Shown here piece by piece: positions 1 to 7,411 of a stretch of DNA of 13,959 nt. This DNA comes from Anaerolineales bacterium UBA3940. Its GTDB lineage: Bacteria; Chloroflexota; Anaerolineae; Aggregatilineales; UBA3940. The notes under the pieces were generated by a model. It saw only the letters and a program-made list of their open reading frames with translations. It did not search any database and was not told the DNA's origin. Made by a program: the position numbers and the translations under genes. Each line of letters begins with the position of its first letter. Within the stretch, counting starts at the first letter, position 1. The stretch is from positions 1 to 13,959 of the forward strand of contig DGDY01000002.1 in assembly GCA_002385675.1 (NCBI GenBank), given 5' to 3'.

Positions 1-46
1 CCAAGTGTAGCAAACTTCGGGCTGAGGGCCAGCCCGAAAAAGCAGG

Positions 47-70
47 CGAGCCAGGCTCGCGCCTGGCTCG
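47..70 (-). terminator. Possible intrinsic terminator of the DJ-1/PfpI gene
   Basis: A perfect 10-bp stem (47-56 with 61-70) closes a 4-nt loop just beyond the stop codon of the minus-strand gene at 90. Read on the minus strand it is followed, after a 5-nt gap, by a run of five T (37-41). The gap weakens it as a classical terminator. A second 8-bp hairpin (16-23 with 31-38, loop 24-30) lies just beyond it. Termination here is an inference. Confidence 0.4.
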
Positions 71-89
71 TACAATACGACCGGGGCGG

Positions 90-698
90 CTAGTCCGCCG
101 TAATCGGCTGCTGCTCCTCCTCGTGCACGATGCGCGTGCCAAGCACCTCCAGGAACTTCGCCAGCCATGCGGGGTGCGCGGGCCAGGCCGGGGCGGTAAC
201 GAGCTTGCCGTCTACATGCGCGTCCGTCACGGCGATATCCGCATAGCGCCCGCCCGCACGGGTGACATCCGGGCCGACTGCCGGGTACGCCGAGCAACTC
301 CGCCCCTCCAGCACGCCCGCAGCCGCCAGCACCTGCGCGCCGTGGCAGATGGCCGCAACCGGCTTGTCCGCCTCGAAGAAGTGCCGCGTGATCTCCAGCA
401 CCCGCTCGTTCAGGCGGATGTACTCCGGCGCGCGCCCACCGGGGATGACCAGCGCGTCGTAGTCCTCGGGCCGCACCTCGTCGAACGCGGCGTTAAGCTG
501 GAAGTTGTGGCCGGGCTTCTCGCTGTAGGTCTGGTCGCCCTCAAAGTCGTGGATGGCTGTGCGCACCTTGTCGTTTGCCTTCTTGTCCGGGCAGACAGCG
601 TGGACGGTATGCCCGACCGCCTGCAGGGCCTGGAAGGGTACCATCACCTCATAATCCTCAACGTAGTCACCTACGAGCATCAGAATCTTTTTTGCCAT
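90..698 (-). CDS. DJ-1/PfpI family protein (glutamine amidotransferase-like class I)
   Basis: The product is 202 aa of the DJ-1/PfpI superfamily, whose members include intracellular peptidases, glyoxalases and protein deglycases; the reaction of this member cannot be read from sequence. The start at 698 is chosen because an AAGGAG site (708-713) lies 9 nt upstream and the conserved first strand ([20 protein letters not shown]) begins at once; an upstream in-frame start at 794 would add 32 residues that look unlike the family. Visible signature: the acidic residue in VEDYE (about 14-16), the strand [13 protein letters not shown] (81-93), and the nucleophile elbow AAICHGAQ with Cys118 followed by His119. 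No signal peptide or membrane segment, so cytoplasmic. It is monocistronic in view and divergent from the MFS gene. The family call is secure; a role in carbonyl-stress detoxification is only a family-based guess. Confidence 0.9.
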   Translation of the reverse strand: MAKKILMLVGDYVEDYEVMVPFQALQAVGHTVHAVCPDKKANDKVRTAIHDFEGDQTYSEKPGHNFQLNAAFDEVRPEDYDALVIPGGRAPEYIRLNERVLEITRHFFEADKPVAAICHGAQVLAAAGVLEGRSCSAYPAVGPDVTRAGGRYADIAVTDAHVDGKLVTAPAWPAHPAWLAKFLEVLGTRIVHEEEQQPITAD

Positions 699-707
699 TG
701 CTCTCTG

Positions 708-713
708 CTCCTT
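708..713 (-). promoter_or_regulatory. Ribosome-binding site deciding the DJ-1/PfpI start
   Basis: AAGGAG on the minus strand lies 9 nt before the ATG at 698. It argues against the longer in-frame start at 794, which would place it inside the coding sequence. Confidence 0.7.
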
Positions 714-932
714 TTGTATTGTTGGGGAAAACGTCAAACAGCGGCAGCGCCATCTGCGAGGCAGGGGCGCACAGGTGGTGGCGTAGCCGGTCAATTAGCT
801 GGTGATGTGGTCCGCAGTGGGGGTTCCGCTTACTCTCTAAGGTATAGGATCTTCTCGTCGCTGGCAAGGGGTAAAGCCGGTGGAACCCGGATGCCGATCA
901 GCCCGTATTAACGATGTAATCTGTCGGAATAG

Positions 933-961
933 TTGACTCTTCGGGCTGAGAATAGTAGAAT
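933..961 (+). promoter_or_regulatory. Sigma70-like promoter of the MFS gene
   Basis: A -35 box TTGACT (933-938) and a -10 box TAGAAT (956-961) are separated by exactly 17 nt. Each matches the housekeeping consensus at 5 of 6 positions. Transcription would begin near 968, giving a leader of about 60 nt before the ATG at 1029. This is the best promoter match in the window. Confidence 0.6.
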
Positions 962-971
962 ATATGTTCTA
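956..971. promoter_or_regulatory. Inverted repeat overlapping the -10 box (possible operator)
   Basis: TAGAA (956-960) and TTCTA (967-971) form an inverted repeat around a 6-nt AT-rich centre. It overlaps the -10 box and predicted start of the MFS promoter, where a repressor would block transcription. The arms are short, so chance is possible, and no regulator gene lies in view. Confidence 0.3.
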
Positions 972-1028
972 TGTGGGGGCCGGGTATCTCGCTCGTTGAC
1001 GTCACCAGGGTTTACAGGAAGTGGGACC

Positions 1029-2297
1029 ATGTCAACTGATCGCATCGGTAGAGAAACTCACAACTTCGAGGGCTGGCAGAGGCGAGTCGCGCTGTTTCTG
1101 TCAAGCCAGAGCCTCTCGCTCTTCGGCTCAGCGCTCGTCCAGTACGCGATCATCTGGCACATCACGCTGACGACGCAGTCCGGCGCCATGCTGACCATCG
1201 CCACGCTGGCCGCCTTCCTGCCGCAGATCGTCATCTCGCTCTTTGCGGGCGTCTGGGCGGACCGCTACTCGCGGAAGATGCTGATCATGGCATCCGATGC
1301 ACTCACGGCGGTGAGCACGCTGATTCTTGGTGTGTTCTTCGCGCTGGGCTACCAGGAGCTGTGGCTGATCTTCGTCGTCATCGGCATCCGCTCGATCGGC
1401 GCGGGCATCCAACTCCCGGCGGTCAACGCCTTCCTGCCGGAGATCGTGCCGCAGGACAAGCTGATCCGTGTAAACAGCCTGAACGGGACGATCCAGCCGA
1501 TCTTCATGATCGCCGCGCCGGTGATCGCCGCCGCGATGCTGTCCGTGACCAGCCTGGAGAACATCTTCTTTGTGGACGTGGTGACGGCAACGCTGGCTAT
1601 CGTCCTGCTCGCCGTGTTGAAGTCGCCGGTCCAGGCGCGAGCGCTCGCCCAGCAGGCGACGAGCTACTTCGACGACCTGCGCGCGGGGCTGAGCTACGTC
1701 GGACAGAGTTCGACGCTGAAGACGCTGTTCGTGTTCTACGGGTTCATCTTCTTCCTGATCGCGCCGGTGGTCTTCCTGACACCACTGCACGTCGCGCGCG
1801 AGTTCGGTGAGGAGATCTGGAAGCTGACCGCGAACGAGGTGGTGTGGTTCGCGGGCTCGGTTCTCGGCGGCATCGGCATGACGGCATGGGGCGGCTTCAA
1901 GAGCCACTTCCGCACGCTTGGCGCGGCGAGCATGGTGTGGGCGGTACTGTTCGTGGGGCTGGGGCTGTCCGACATCTTCGTCCTGTACCTGATCTTCATG
2001 TTCCTGGCGGGGTTCCCGATGCCGGTCTGGCACGCGGCATCGACCACGCTGCTGCAGGAGATCGTCGAGCCGCACATGCACGGCAGGGTGTTCGGCTTCC
2101 AGCAGATCCTCTCGACGGCGATCATGCCGCTGGGGATGGCGTTCTTCGGGCCGATTGCGGACGTGGTCAGCATCGAGCTTCTGCTGGTGGTGAGCAGCGC
2201 GCTGCTGGCTGTCCCCGGCGCGTGGATCTTCTTCAATCGGGGGCTTCAGCAGCCACAGCCCGCCCTCGCCCCGGTGGAGCAGGACCTGTTTGACTGA
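1029..2297 (+). CDS. MFS transporter, MefA-like drug efflux (MFS_3) family
   Basis: The product is a 422-aa polytopic membrane protein of the Major Facilitator Superfamily, closest in look to the macrolide-efflux (MefA) branch of proton antiporters. The signature loop between helices 2 and 3 is GVWADRYSRK (residues 74-83), and hydrophobic segments fill the rest of the length, consistent with 12 helices. The start at 1029 is chosen because AGGAAG (1016-1021) lies 7 nt upstream and the predicted promoter start (about 968) is downstream of the alternative start at 933. The gene stands alone, with its own promoter and terminator. The likely role is export of a small hydrophobic compound or antibiotic across the cytoplasmic membrane; the substrate cannot be read from sequence. 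No truncation or frameshift is seen. Confidence 0.88.
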   Translation: MSTDRIGRETHNFEGWQRRVALFLSSQSLSLFGSALVQYAIIWHITLTTQSGAMLTIATLAAFLPQIVISLFAGVWADRYSRKMLIMASDALTAVSTLILGVFFALGYQELWLIFVVIGIRSIGAGIQLPAVNAFLPEIVPQDKLIRVNSLNGTIQPIFMIAAPVIAAAMLSVTSLENIFFVDVVTATLAIVLLAVLKSPVQARALAQQATSYFDDLRAGLSYVGQSSTLKTLFVFYGFIFFLIAPVVFLTPLHVAREFGEEIWKLTANEVVWFAGSVLGGIGMTAWGGFKSHFRTLGAASMVWAVLFVGLGLSDIFVLYLIFMFLAGFPMPVWHAASTTLLQEIVEPHMHGRVFGFQQILSTAIMPLGMAFFGPIADVVSIELLLVVSSALLAVPGAWIFFNRGLQQPQPALAPVEQDLFD

Positions 2298-2325
2298 TCC
2301 GCATGCGGGCAACTGAGGTAACACG

Positions 2326-2354
2326 AGAGCCGGGCGGTATGCCCGGCTCTTTTT
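2326..2354 (+). terminator. Intrinsic terminator of the MFS gene
   Basis: A perfect 10-bp GC-rich stem (2326-2335 with 2341-2350) with a 5-nt loop leads directly into TTTTT (2350-2354). It lies 28 nt after the MFS stop codon and 21 nt before the convergent gene's stop. It lacks a T-run in the minus direction, so it serves mainly the plus strand. Confidence 0.88.
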
Positions 2355-2375
2355 GTGTTTGCAGCGATATTCCGG

Positions 2376-5300
2376 CTACACGAGCGGCCAGCCGCCGCCC
2401 GCCTCAATTGCCGCGTCGATCTCCTCCATGAGCCGCATCGTTTCGTTGAGCGCAACCACGATGCGCTGGTAGTGCTTCACGTCCTCCCACGCAAGCTCGC
2501 GGCCTTTGCGATCCTTCAGCCACTTGTCGAGCACCTGATACCCGCCTACATGGAACTCCCACACGTCCGGCTCGACGCCCTCGAAGTACTGCTTCTTGTT
2601 GATGTACACACGCCCGCCGTGCTCTTCATCCGGCTCGACATAGCGCGGGTGGCGGCTGGCGACCTCGTTGCTGCCCTTAACCGGGAACGACGTGATAAGC
2701 TGCCCCAGCTTCGGGTGCTTCATCAGGTGCAGGCTGACAAGCTCCGCGCCCTTGCCGGCCAACTGCGCGAACAGCGCCCGGTCGCCGGTGAGCGGCACAC
2801 GGGGGAAGTCGATGCGCAGGAACTCCGCGTAGCGCTCGCGGTAGGCGGGGCTGTGAAACACGGCGTAGATGTAGTGGAAAACATCCTCCGGCCCGAACGT
2901 CTCCGCGAGGTCGCCCGTGCCCTCGGTGACGAACGCCAAGCCGAGCTTCGCCGCCATCTCGTGCACGAAGTCGGGGTTGAGGTTGGGGCGGCGACCATCC
3001 TTGCCGGGTGGCCAGTCGAAGTCTTCTAGGAGCTTGTTAGGGTCAGGGTAGAGGTAGAGGGGACAACAGGTAACACCGCCGCGTCTGAACACGTTTGCGT
3101 CAACAGGCAGCTGGGATACAGTCATCAGAGACCAGACGGGATCGTTAACCGCCTGTCCTTGCCGCCCAACACCCATAACAAGATTGCCTTTATGCACCAC
3201 ATGATCCATCAATTCGCGGCGGGGACGATCCATGACTATGTCGCTGAAGTAGCATGGTCTAGTATCAAACGGGCGGTATAGGCAACCAGTGACATCTTTT
3301 TCCCAGTGCTCGATCTGTCGAAGCTCCTTGCGCGCATCTTGCAACTTCCACTCCCGGCTATCTTTGATGTCGTATCTCTCCCTTAATTGTTGGTCGTTTA
3401 TGTGGTCCTCTCGCATCTCGCCAATCCTAGCCCGAATCTCGTCTTCCTCGAAGGCAATAGCAAATGAATCGCGATGCGTTTGGAATCCCAAGACGTTAAC
3501 CGGCATTACATCAACGATCTTTGTAAACTCGTGATACTCCGCTTTCAGGTTCACGTCCTGCGGAGTAAAAAGGTAGAACGGCTTTCCCGGTACTACTTCT
3601 GTTCTCAAGCTTCGGATGTCGCTCTCAAGCAGCCACCGATATTTCGATTCTCGGCGTCCCCATAAGTCACCGTGATAGATCTTAGTGGTCTGATCGCCGC
3701 CCTGTTTCTTTACAAACACTCCAATGCACACACCCTGCTGAATGTCAAAGACGTTATCATCAGGCGAACCATCCGGAGCCGTCTCTTGGCGTTTCGTGCT
3801 GCCATGCAAATCTAGGATGTAGATTTCATCGAAGGCTTGGATTAACTGCTGCCGCATTCCTCGGAAGGTTGGATTTTCCAGATAGCCGTTATTCGATACA
3901 AATGCTAGTATCCCCTCGCCGGTCTGCTCGATCCGCCACTGTCCGAAGCGGATGAACTTCACATAATCATCTTGCAGCCATTTCGGGTTGCGCTCGCCCA
4001 GCGGCTCGCCGTCCACAAAGTAGTAGTCGCGCAACAGCCTACCAATGAATGTTGGCTGGTTTACGCCTTTCAGCGGCTTCTTAGCGACACGTTGAATTGG
4101 TCGTGCTCTACCATCCTTACCCGCCTGCCAGCCAACAACATACGACATTCCCTTTGCGACATCCGTTGGCTCCTCACTCCTGTTCGCGGAGTGCCCGCTA
4201 TAAGGTGGATTCCCCAGCACCACCATGATCGGCTTATCCCGCTTGACCTTCGCCGCCTCGCCGCTCTCTTCTGCAATGTACTGAAGGAAGGGGAGACCCT
4301 GGCTCGTCTTGATCGCCTCTTCCAGCGTGTTCGTCAGGTAGATGCCGAGCCGCTGGTTGCTGCCGAATTGGTAGCCCGTCTCCTGCAGCTGGATGCCGAG
4401 CTTCATGTGGGCCACCGAGTACGGGGCCATCAGCAGCTCAAACCCGAAGATGCGCGGCAGCAGGTGTCGCTGCACGTACTCGTCCCATGCGCCCGCCTGC
4501 CCCTGCTCCTCCACAAGCCGCTGGTGAATGAGCTGGATCACGAAGTAGAGGAATGTGCCCGTGCCTGCCGCCGGGTCAAGCACCATCGTCCTCTCGTCGG
4601 CCAGCCCGTCGGGCCGTCCGAACTTCTCCTTGAGCAGCCAGTCCACACTGCGCACAATGTAGCTGACCACCGGCTCCGGCGTGTAGTACACGCCCCGCCG
4701 CTCGCGCAGCGCCGGGTCGTAGGCCGCGAGGAAGTCCTCGTAGAAGTGCACGACCGGGTCGTCCTGCCGCGTCGCCTTGCCAAAGTCGCGCACGATCTCG
4801 CCGAGGTCCGCCCGTTTCAACAGGCCGACCAGTCCGTCGTCTACCAGCCAGCTTACCTGCTCGGGCAGATCGACACCCGCGATGGTGTGAAACAGCTTTT
4901 TCAGGAAGGGGTTGGTCGGCGGCAGCCACCGCTCGACCGTCCAACGGGTAAAGTCGCCCTGCCGCCCCTCCTCGTCCCAGCGCACCGCCGCCGCGAACAG
5001 CCCATAGGCCATCGTCTGCGCGTACATGTCAGAGAACTGCTCGTCGCTCAGGTCGGGGATGAGCGCCTTCTGGAAGGCTGCCTTCTGAGCGTGCAGCGGA
5101 CCGTCCTCGCCCTCCTGCTCGTACGTCCGCAGGATCAGCCGGTCCACCTCGCGGGTGATGCGGGCCATCCAGCGGGCCAGCTCGCCCGCCGTGCCGACCG
5201 TCACCGCCTCCTGCATGGCGAACTGCATGAGCAGGTCCGCGACCGCCGCCTTGCCTTCGCGATCCGACCGGATGCGGCGTTTGTCCACACTGCCCAGCCG

Positions 5301-5666
5301 CGCGGTCAGCCGCTTCTCGCCGCCCACATACCACCGGAACTCGACATAATCGGTGACGATCAGATTGCCGAGCGAGTGATAGCGCTTAATCTGCTCGCTC
5401 TCCTCGACGTCGTCGAGGTCCTTGCCCACATCCTTGCACTCGACGTAGCCGATGGGCACATCGCCACGCAGCACGACAAAGTCGGGCGCGCCCGCGTCGA
5501 TGTGTTTGGGGTCGTTCACCGCTTTGATCTGCTGGCCTATGGCCTCAAGCAGCTTCTTGAGGGCGGGGCGGTAAGCATGCTCCAGCGCGACGCCGGTGTT
5601 CAGTTCGCCGCGCACTTCTTCAAGATAAACGTTAATGTCGGCTGCAAGGCTGGCCTGGACTGGCAT
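2376..5666 (-). CDS. Helicase-less type ISP / type IIG-like restriction-modification protein
   Basis: The product is 1096 aa and seems to combine nuclease, N6-adenine methyltransferase and DNA recognition in one chain. Order: a PD-(D/E)XK nuclease at about 20-110 (Asp62 in PDFVV, Glu76 and Lys78 in VECK); a helical linker at 110-320; a methyltransferase with GVYYTP (325-330), motif I DPAAGTGTF (364-372), FGFELL (408-412) and catalytic NPPY (486-489); then a long region matching the specificity part of type ISP enzymes (ERNPKWLQDDYVKF, LHGSTKRQE, DDNVFDIQQG). Classical type ISP enzymes such as LlaGI are near 1570 aa and carry a helicase between nuclease and methylase; no Walker motif is seen here, so the layout is closer to type IIG. 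The start at 5666 has AGGAG (5675-5679) 8 nt upstream; the frame extends to 5741 without such a site. It stands alone. The central third is markedly AT-richer than the rest. Confidence 0.88.
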   Translation of the reverse strand: MPVQASLAADINVYLEEVRGELNTGVALEHAYRPALKKLLEAIGQQIKAVNDPKHIDAGAPDFVVLRGDVPIGYVECKDVGKDLDDVEESEQIKRYHSLGNLIVTDYVEFRWYVGGEKRLTARLGSVDKRRIRSDREGKAAVADLLMQFAMQEAVTVGTAGELARWMARITREVDRLILRTYEQEGEDGPLHAQKAAFQKALIPDLSDEQFSDMYAQTMAYGLFAAAVRWDEEGRQGDFTRWTVERWLPPTNPFLKKLFHTIAGVDLPEQVSWLVDDGLVGLLKRADLGEIVRDFGKATRQDDPVVHFYEDFLAAYDPALRERRGVYYTPEPVVSYIVRSVDWLLKEKFGRPDGLADERTMVLDPAAGTGTFLYFVIQLIHQRLVEEQGQAGAWDEYVQRHLLPRIFGFELLMAPYSVAHMKLGIQLQETGYQFGSNQRLGIYLTNTLEEAIKTSQGLPFLQYIAEESGEAAKVKRDKPIMVVLGNPPYSGHSANRSEEPTDVAKGMSYVVGWQAGKDGRARPIQRVAKKPLKGVNQPTFIGRLLRDYYFVDGEPLGERNPKWLQDDYVKFIRFGQWRIEQTGEGILAFVSNNGYLENPTFRGMRQQLIQAFDEIYILDLHGSTKRQETAPDGSPDDNVFDIQQGVCIGVFVKKQGGDQTTKIYHGDLWGRRESKYRWLLESDIRSLRTEVVPGKPFYLFTPQDVNLKAEYHEFTKIVDVMPVNVLGFQTHRDSFAIAFEEDEIRARIGEMREDHINDQQLRERYDIKDSREWKLQDARKELRQIEHWEKDVTGCLYRPFDTRPCYFSDIVMDRPRRELMDHVVHKGNLVMGVGRQGQAVNDPVWSLMTVSQLPVDANVFRRGGVTCCPLYLYPDPNKLLEDFDWPPGKDGRRPNLNPDFVHEMAAKLGLAFVTEGTGDLAETFGPEDVFHYIYAVFHSPAYRERYAEFLRIDFPRVPLTGDRALFAQLAGKGAELVSLHLMKHPKLGQLITSFPVKGSNEVASRHPRYVEPDEEHGGRVYINKKQYFEGVEPDVWEFHVGGYQVLDKWLKDRKGRELAWEDVKHYQRIVVALNETMRLMEEIDAAIEAGGGWPLV
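3010..4260 (-). other. Low-GC segment inside the restriction-modification gene
   Basis: Hand counts give 27 of 60 GC at 3361-3420 and 27 of 60 at 3841-3900, against 43 of 60 at 4921-4980 and 41 of 60 at 2701-2760. The poorer segment codes for about residues 469-885, which include the NPPY motif and most of the presumed target-recognition region. The edges are approximate, and a GC-richer patch lies around 3980-4015. The reading frame is unbroken through it. Confidence 0.65.
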
Positions 5667-5712
5667 ATTGTGCTCTCCTGCGGTGGTTCGGGGGCTTGTA
5701 GAACTGCGGTTA

Positions 5713-5741
5713 AGTGTAGTCGCGTTAAGCAGGTGCGGCAA
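5713..5741 (-). promoter_or_regulatory. Possible sigma70-like promoter of the RM gene
   Basis: On the minus strand TTGCCG (5741-5736) and TACACT (5718-5713) are separated by 17 nt; each box matches the consensus at 4 of 6 positions. The spacing to the start codon at 5666 would give a leader of about 40 nt. The palindrome GCACAATGTGC (5752-5762) sits just upstream of the -35 box and could be a regulator site. Confidence 0.33.
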
Positions 5742-5861
5742 GGCGGCCTTCGCACAATGTGCATTTCAGATTGCGGGTAGATGTTTACGGGCCTCCGCTG
5801 TGAGGCTGGCTCCACCGGCACGAACATTCGCAGCTATCGGCCCGTGCTCAGGCAGACTGGA

Positions 5862-5882
5862 GCCGCGAAGTTTATTCGCGGC
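5862..5882. repeat. REP-like hairpin, copy A
   Basis: GCCGCGAA (5862-5869) and TTCGCGGC (5875-5882) form a perfect 8-bp stem with loop GTTTA. Nineteen bases of it (5865-5883) recur at 12366-12384 with one mismatch, so this looks like a dispersed intergenic palindrome. There is no T-run after it. Confidence 0.5.
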
Positions 5883-6152
5883 GTGTTTTACCCACCAAAA
5901 TGAAATGCACCCTTCCGCACATCCCCCGCCCGATGCCCATGCTTGTAGTCGTGCAGGGCAGTGAGTGGTAAACTTTCTTCAGCACTCTCACCACCGGCAG
6001 GCCACTGCCACGACCATTCGCGCGGCATGGAGTCACCAGCCGCGTCGATACTTCGATCAAAGCCTGGTCACTGGAAGGGGGTGAGTGGATCGGAACCATC
6101 AAGACGTCGTCCCACACTTCATGCATGACCTGCAAAACTCTTATGGAGAAAG

Positions 6153-7208
6153 ATGAGACCCATGAAAAACAAGTCCTTCTACCTGCTGGCCCTGCTGACC
6201 CTCGTGCTGCTGGCCGGGGTCGCATGCACGCCCGGGGAGCCCGGCGCGGCGGACGCGCCCGGCGGCGAGGACGGCCAGCCGCAGCGCGTCGTCTACCTGA
6301 TCAACGGGGCGCTGGGCGATAACGCCTTCTACGACTCCGGGCAAGCGGGCATCGACGCCATCGCCGCGCAGTACGGCGTCGAGACGCGCACCATTGAGAC
6401 GAACTTCGACGCCGGGCAGTACGAGCCGGCGCTCCAGGCTGCGGTCGACTATGCCGACGTGATCTTCGTGATCTCCTACGGCTTCGAGGATCAGCTCAGG
6501 GAGTTCGCCGACGAGAACCCCGACAAGATCTTCGTGAACATCGACACGGTCGTCGAGAACGAGGCTGGCACCATCACCTCGGTTGACTTCATCGAGGAAG
6601 AGAGCGCGTACCTGGCGGGCGTCGTCGCCGCGATGCTGACGACGGACACCAGCGTGCCGAACATCAACGAGGAGAAGCGCATCGGTGCGGTCGGCGGCGA
6701 TGTGGACCCGGTCGTCGACTCGTTCATGTTCGCCTATGAGAACGGCGCGCACTACATCGACCCCGAGATTATCGTCGAGCGCAAGTACCTGGGCGACTGG
6801 GAGGACTCCGCGAAGGGCAAGCAGGCGGCGCTCCAGCTTTACGATGCCGGCTCCGATGTGGTCTTCCAGATCGCGGCGGCGGCGGGTATCGGCGTCCTGC
6901 AGGCGGCGGGTGAGCGCGACCTGTACGCCATCGGCGTTGACACCAACCAGAACGACATCGTGCCCGGGCACGTGGTCGCCAGCGACATCAAGGACGTCGG
7001 CCTGGCGATCCAGCAGGTGTACGCCATGATCGTCGATGGCACGTACCAGCCCGGCCAGGTGCTGAAGTACGGCCTCGCATCCGGCGCGGTGGACGTGGTG
7101 TTCGACGCGCAGGAGCAGGTGCTGCCGCAGTACATCATCGACAGGGTGAACGAGCTGCGCGAGCAGATCATCAACGGCGAGCACGAGGTCGAGCTCTACG
7201 TGCCGTAG
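6153..7208 (+). CDS. BMP family (PnrA-like) substrate-binding lipoprotein, nucleoside ABC transporter
   Basis: The product is a 351-aa extracytoplasmic binding protein of the Bmp/PnrA family, which captures nucleosides and hands them to an ABC permease. A positive N-terminus and hydrophobic stretch (9-22) lead to Cys25 in LAGVACT, a slightly atypical lipobox (Gly at -3), so it is probably a lipid-anchored protein. Family motifs: NGALGDNAFYDSGQAGID (51-68), the block AVGGDVDPVVDSF (179-191) and GVDTNQND (261-268), where the Asp residues and neighbouring aromatics usually hold the ribose and base. GGAG (6145-6148) lies only 4 nt before the ATG at 6153; the in-frame ATG at 6162 (MKNKSFY) is 13 nt from it and is the alternative start. 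It is the first gene of the transporter operon. Which nucleoside or other ligand it binds is not evident. Confidence 0.88.
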   Translation: MRPMKNKSFYLLALLTLVLLAGVACTPGEPGAADAPGGEDGQPQRVVYLINGALGDNAFYDSGQAGIDAIAAQYGVETRTIETNFDAGQYEPALQAAVDYADVIFVISYGFEDQLREFADENPDKIFVNIDTVVENEAGTITSVDFIEEESAYLAGVVAAMLTTDTSVPNINEEKRIGAVGGDVDPVVDSFMFAYENGAHYIDPEIIVERKYLGDWEDSAKGKQAALQLYDAGSDVVFQIAAAAGIGVLQAAGERDLYAIGVDTNQNDIVPGHVVASDIKDVGLAIQQVYAMIVDGTYQPGQVLKYGLASGAVDVVFDAQEQVLPQYIIDRVNELREQIINGEHEVELYVP

Positions 7209-7229
7209 CGCGGCCAGCCGGGGAAGCTG

Positions 7230-7276
7230 ACCTCACCCCTCCCGAGGCTCATAGGGCCGCGCCGGGGGGGTGAGGT
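7230..7276 (+). promoter_or_regulatory. Long intercistronic hairpin 1
   Basis: ACCTCACCCC (7230-7239) pairs perfectly with GGGGTGAGGT (7267-7276), and one G-U and two G-C pairs extend the stem inward to 13 pairs. It starts 22 nt after the binding-protein stop. Only three T's follow, so it is more likely a 3' stabiliser or partial attenuator than a full terminator. Confidence 0.55.
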
Positions 7277-7313
7277 TTACATCACGCCCCGGCCCGACCA
7301 CAACAACCATGCA

Positions 7314-7347
7314 GATGTTGGGCTGCCCTCTCCCGCAGCCCAACATC
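7314..7347 (+). promoter_or_regulatory. Long intercistronic hairpin 2
   Basis: A perfect 13-bp stem (7314-7326 with 7335-7347) encloses an 8-nt pyrimidine loop. No T-run follows. It lies between hairpin 1 and the ribosome-binding site of the ATPase gene. A stable structure here fits mRNA processing or protection of the upstream message. Confidence 0.55.
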
Positions 7348-7411
7348 ACTACCATCAAGCACACCCCTGCGTGAACAACAACCCAGTCACCCTGTCGAAA
7401 GGATGTCGTGA

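Larger units (their letters stand above)
699..1028. other. Divergent intergenic region between DJ-1/PfpI and MFS genes
   Basis: This 330-nt gap separates two divergently transcribed genes. It holds the ribosome-binding site of the minus-strand gene (708-713) and the promoter of the plus-strand MFS gene (933-961). Open frames crossing it are extensions or shadows of the flanking genes. No RNA gene was recognised, and I found no convincing minus-strand promoter. Confidence 0.6.
5667..6152. other. Divergent intergenic region between RM gene and transporter operon
   Basis: This 486-nt gap holds a possible promoter for the minus-strand gene (5713-5741), a short palindrome GCACAATGTGC (5752-5762), a REP-like hairpin (5862-5882) and the leader of the transporter operon. 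The motif GTGAGTGG occurs twice (5961-5968 and 6080-6087). I found no clear sigma70 promoter for the operon and no riboswitch I could recognise. Open frames here, such as the minus frame 5872-6225, have no family features. Confidence 0.5.

Noticed and set aside
1128..2324. A 398-codon minus-strand open frame opposite the MFS gene
   Set aside because: Very Arg/His/Asp-rich, no start signals, while the plus strand encodes clear transmembrane helices and the MFS loop motif.
3972..5780. A 602-codon open frame on the plus strand opposite the RM gene
   Set aside because: It is the antisense shadow of a strongly recognised gene with nuclease and methylase motifs; its own protein is Arg/His/Leu-rich without domains and has no ribosome-binding site.
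5943..5973. Possible promoter TTGTAG ... TAAACT for the transporter operon
   Set aside because: The spacer is 20 nt, too long for a usual sigma70 promoter, and the -35 match is partial.
5742..6152. Riboswitch upstream of the nucleoside transporter operon
   Set aside because: A purine-type or preQ1-type aptamer would be plausible here, but I could not find its conserved core sequences; only short, unconvincing pairings were seen.
5872..6225. A 117-codon minus-strand frame in the intergenic region before the BMP gene
   Set aside because: It overlaps the start of the binding-protein gene antisense, lacks a ribosome-binding site and resembles no family.
7290..7390. Terminator ending the operon after the binding-protein gene
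   Set aside because: Neither strong hairpin in the gap is followed by a T-run, and the ATPase gene downstream has no promoter I could identify, so full termination is unlikely.
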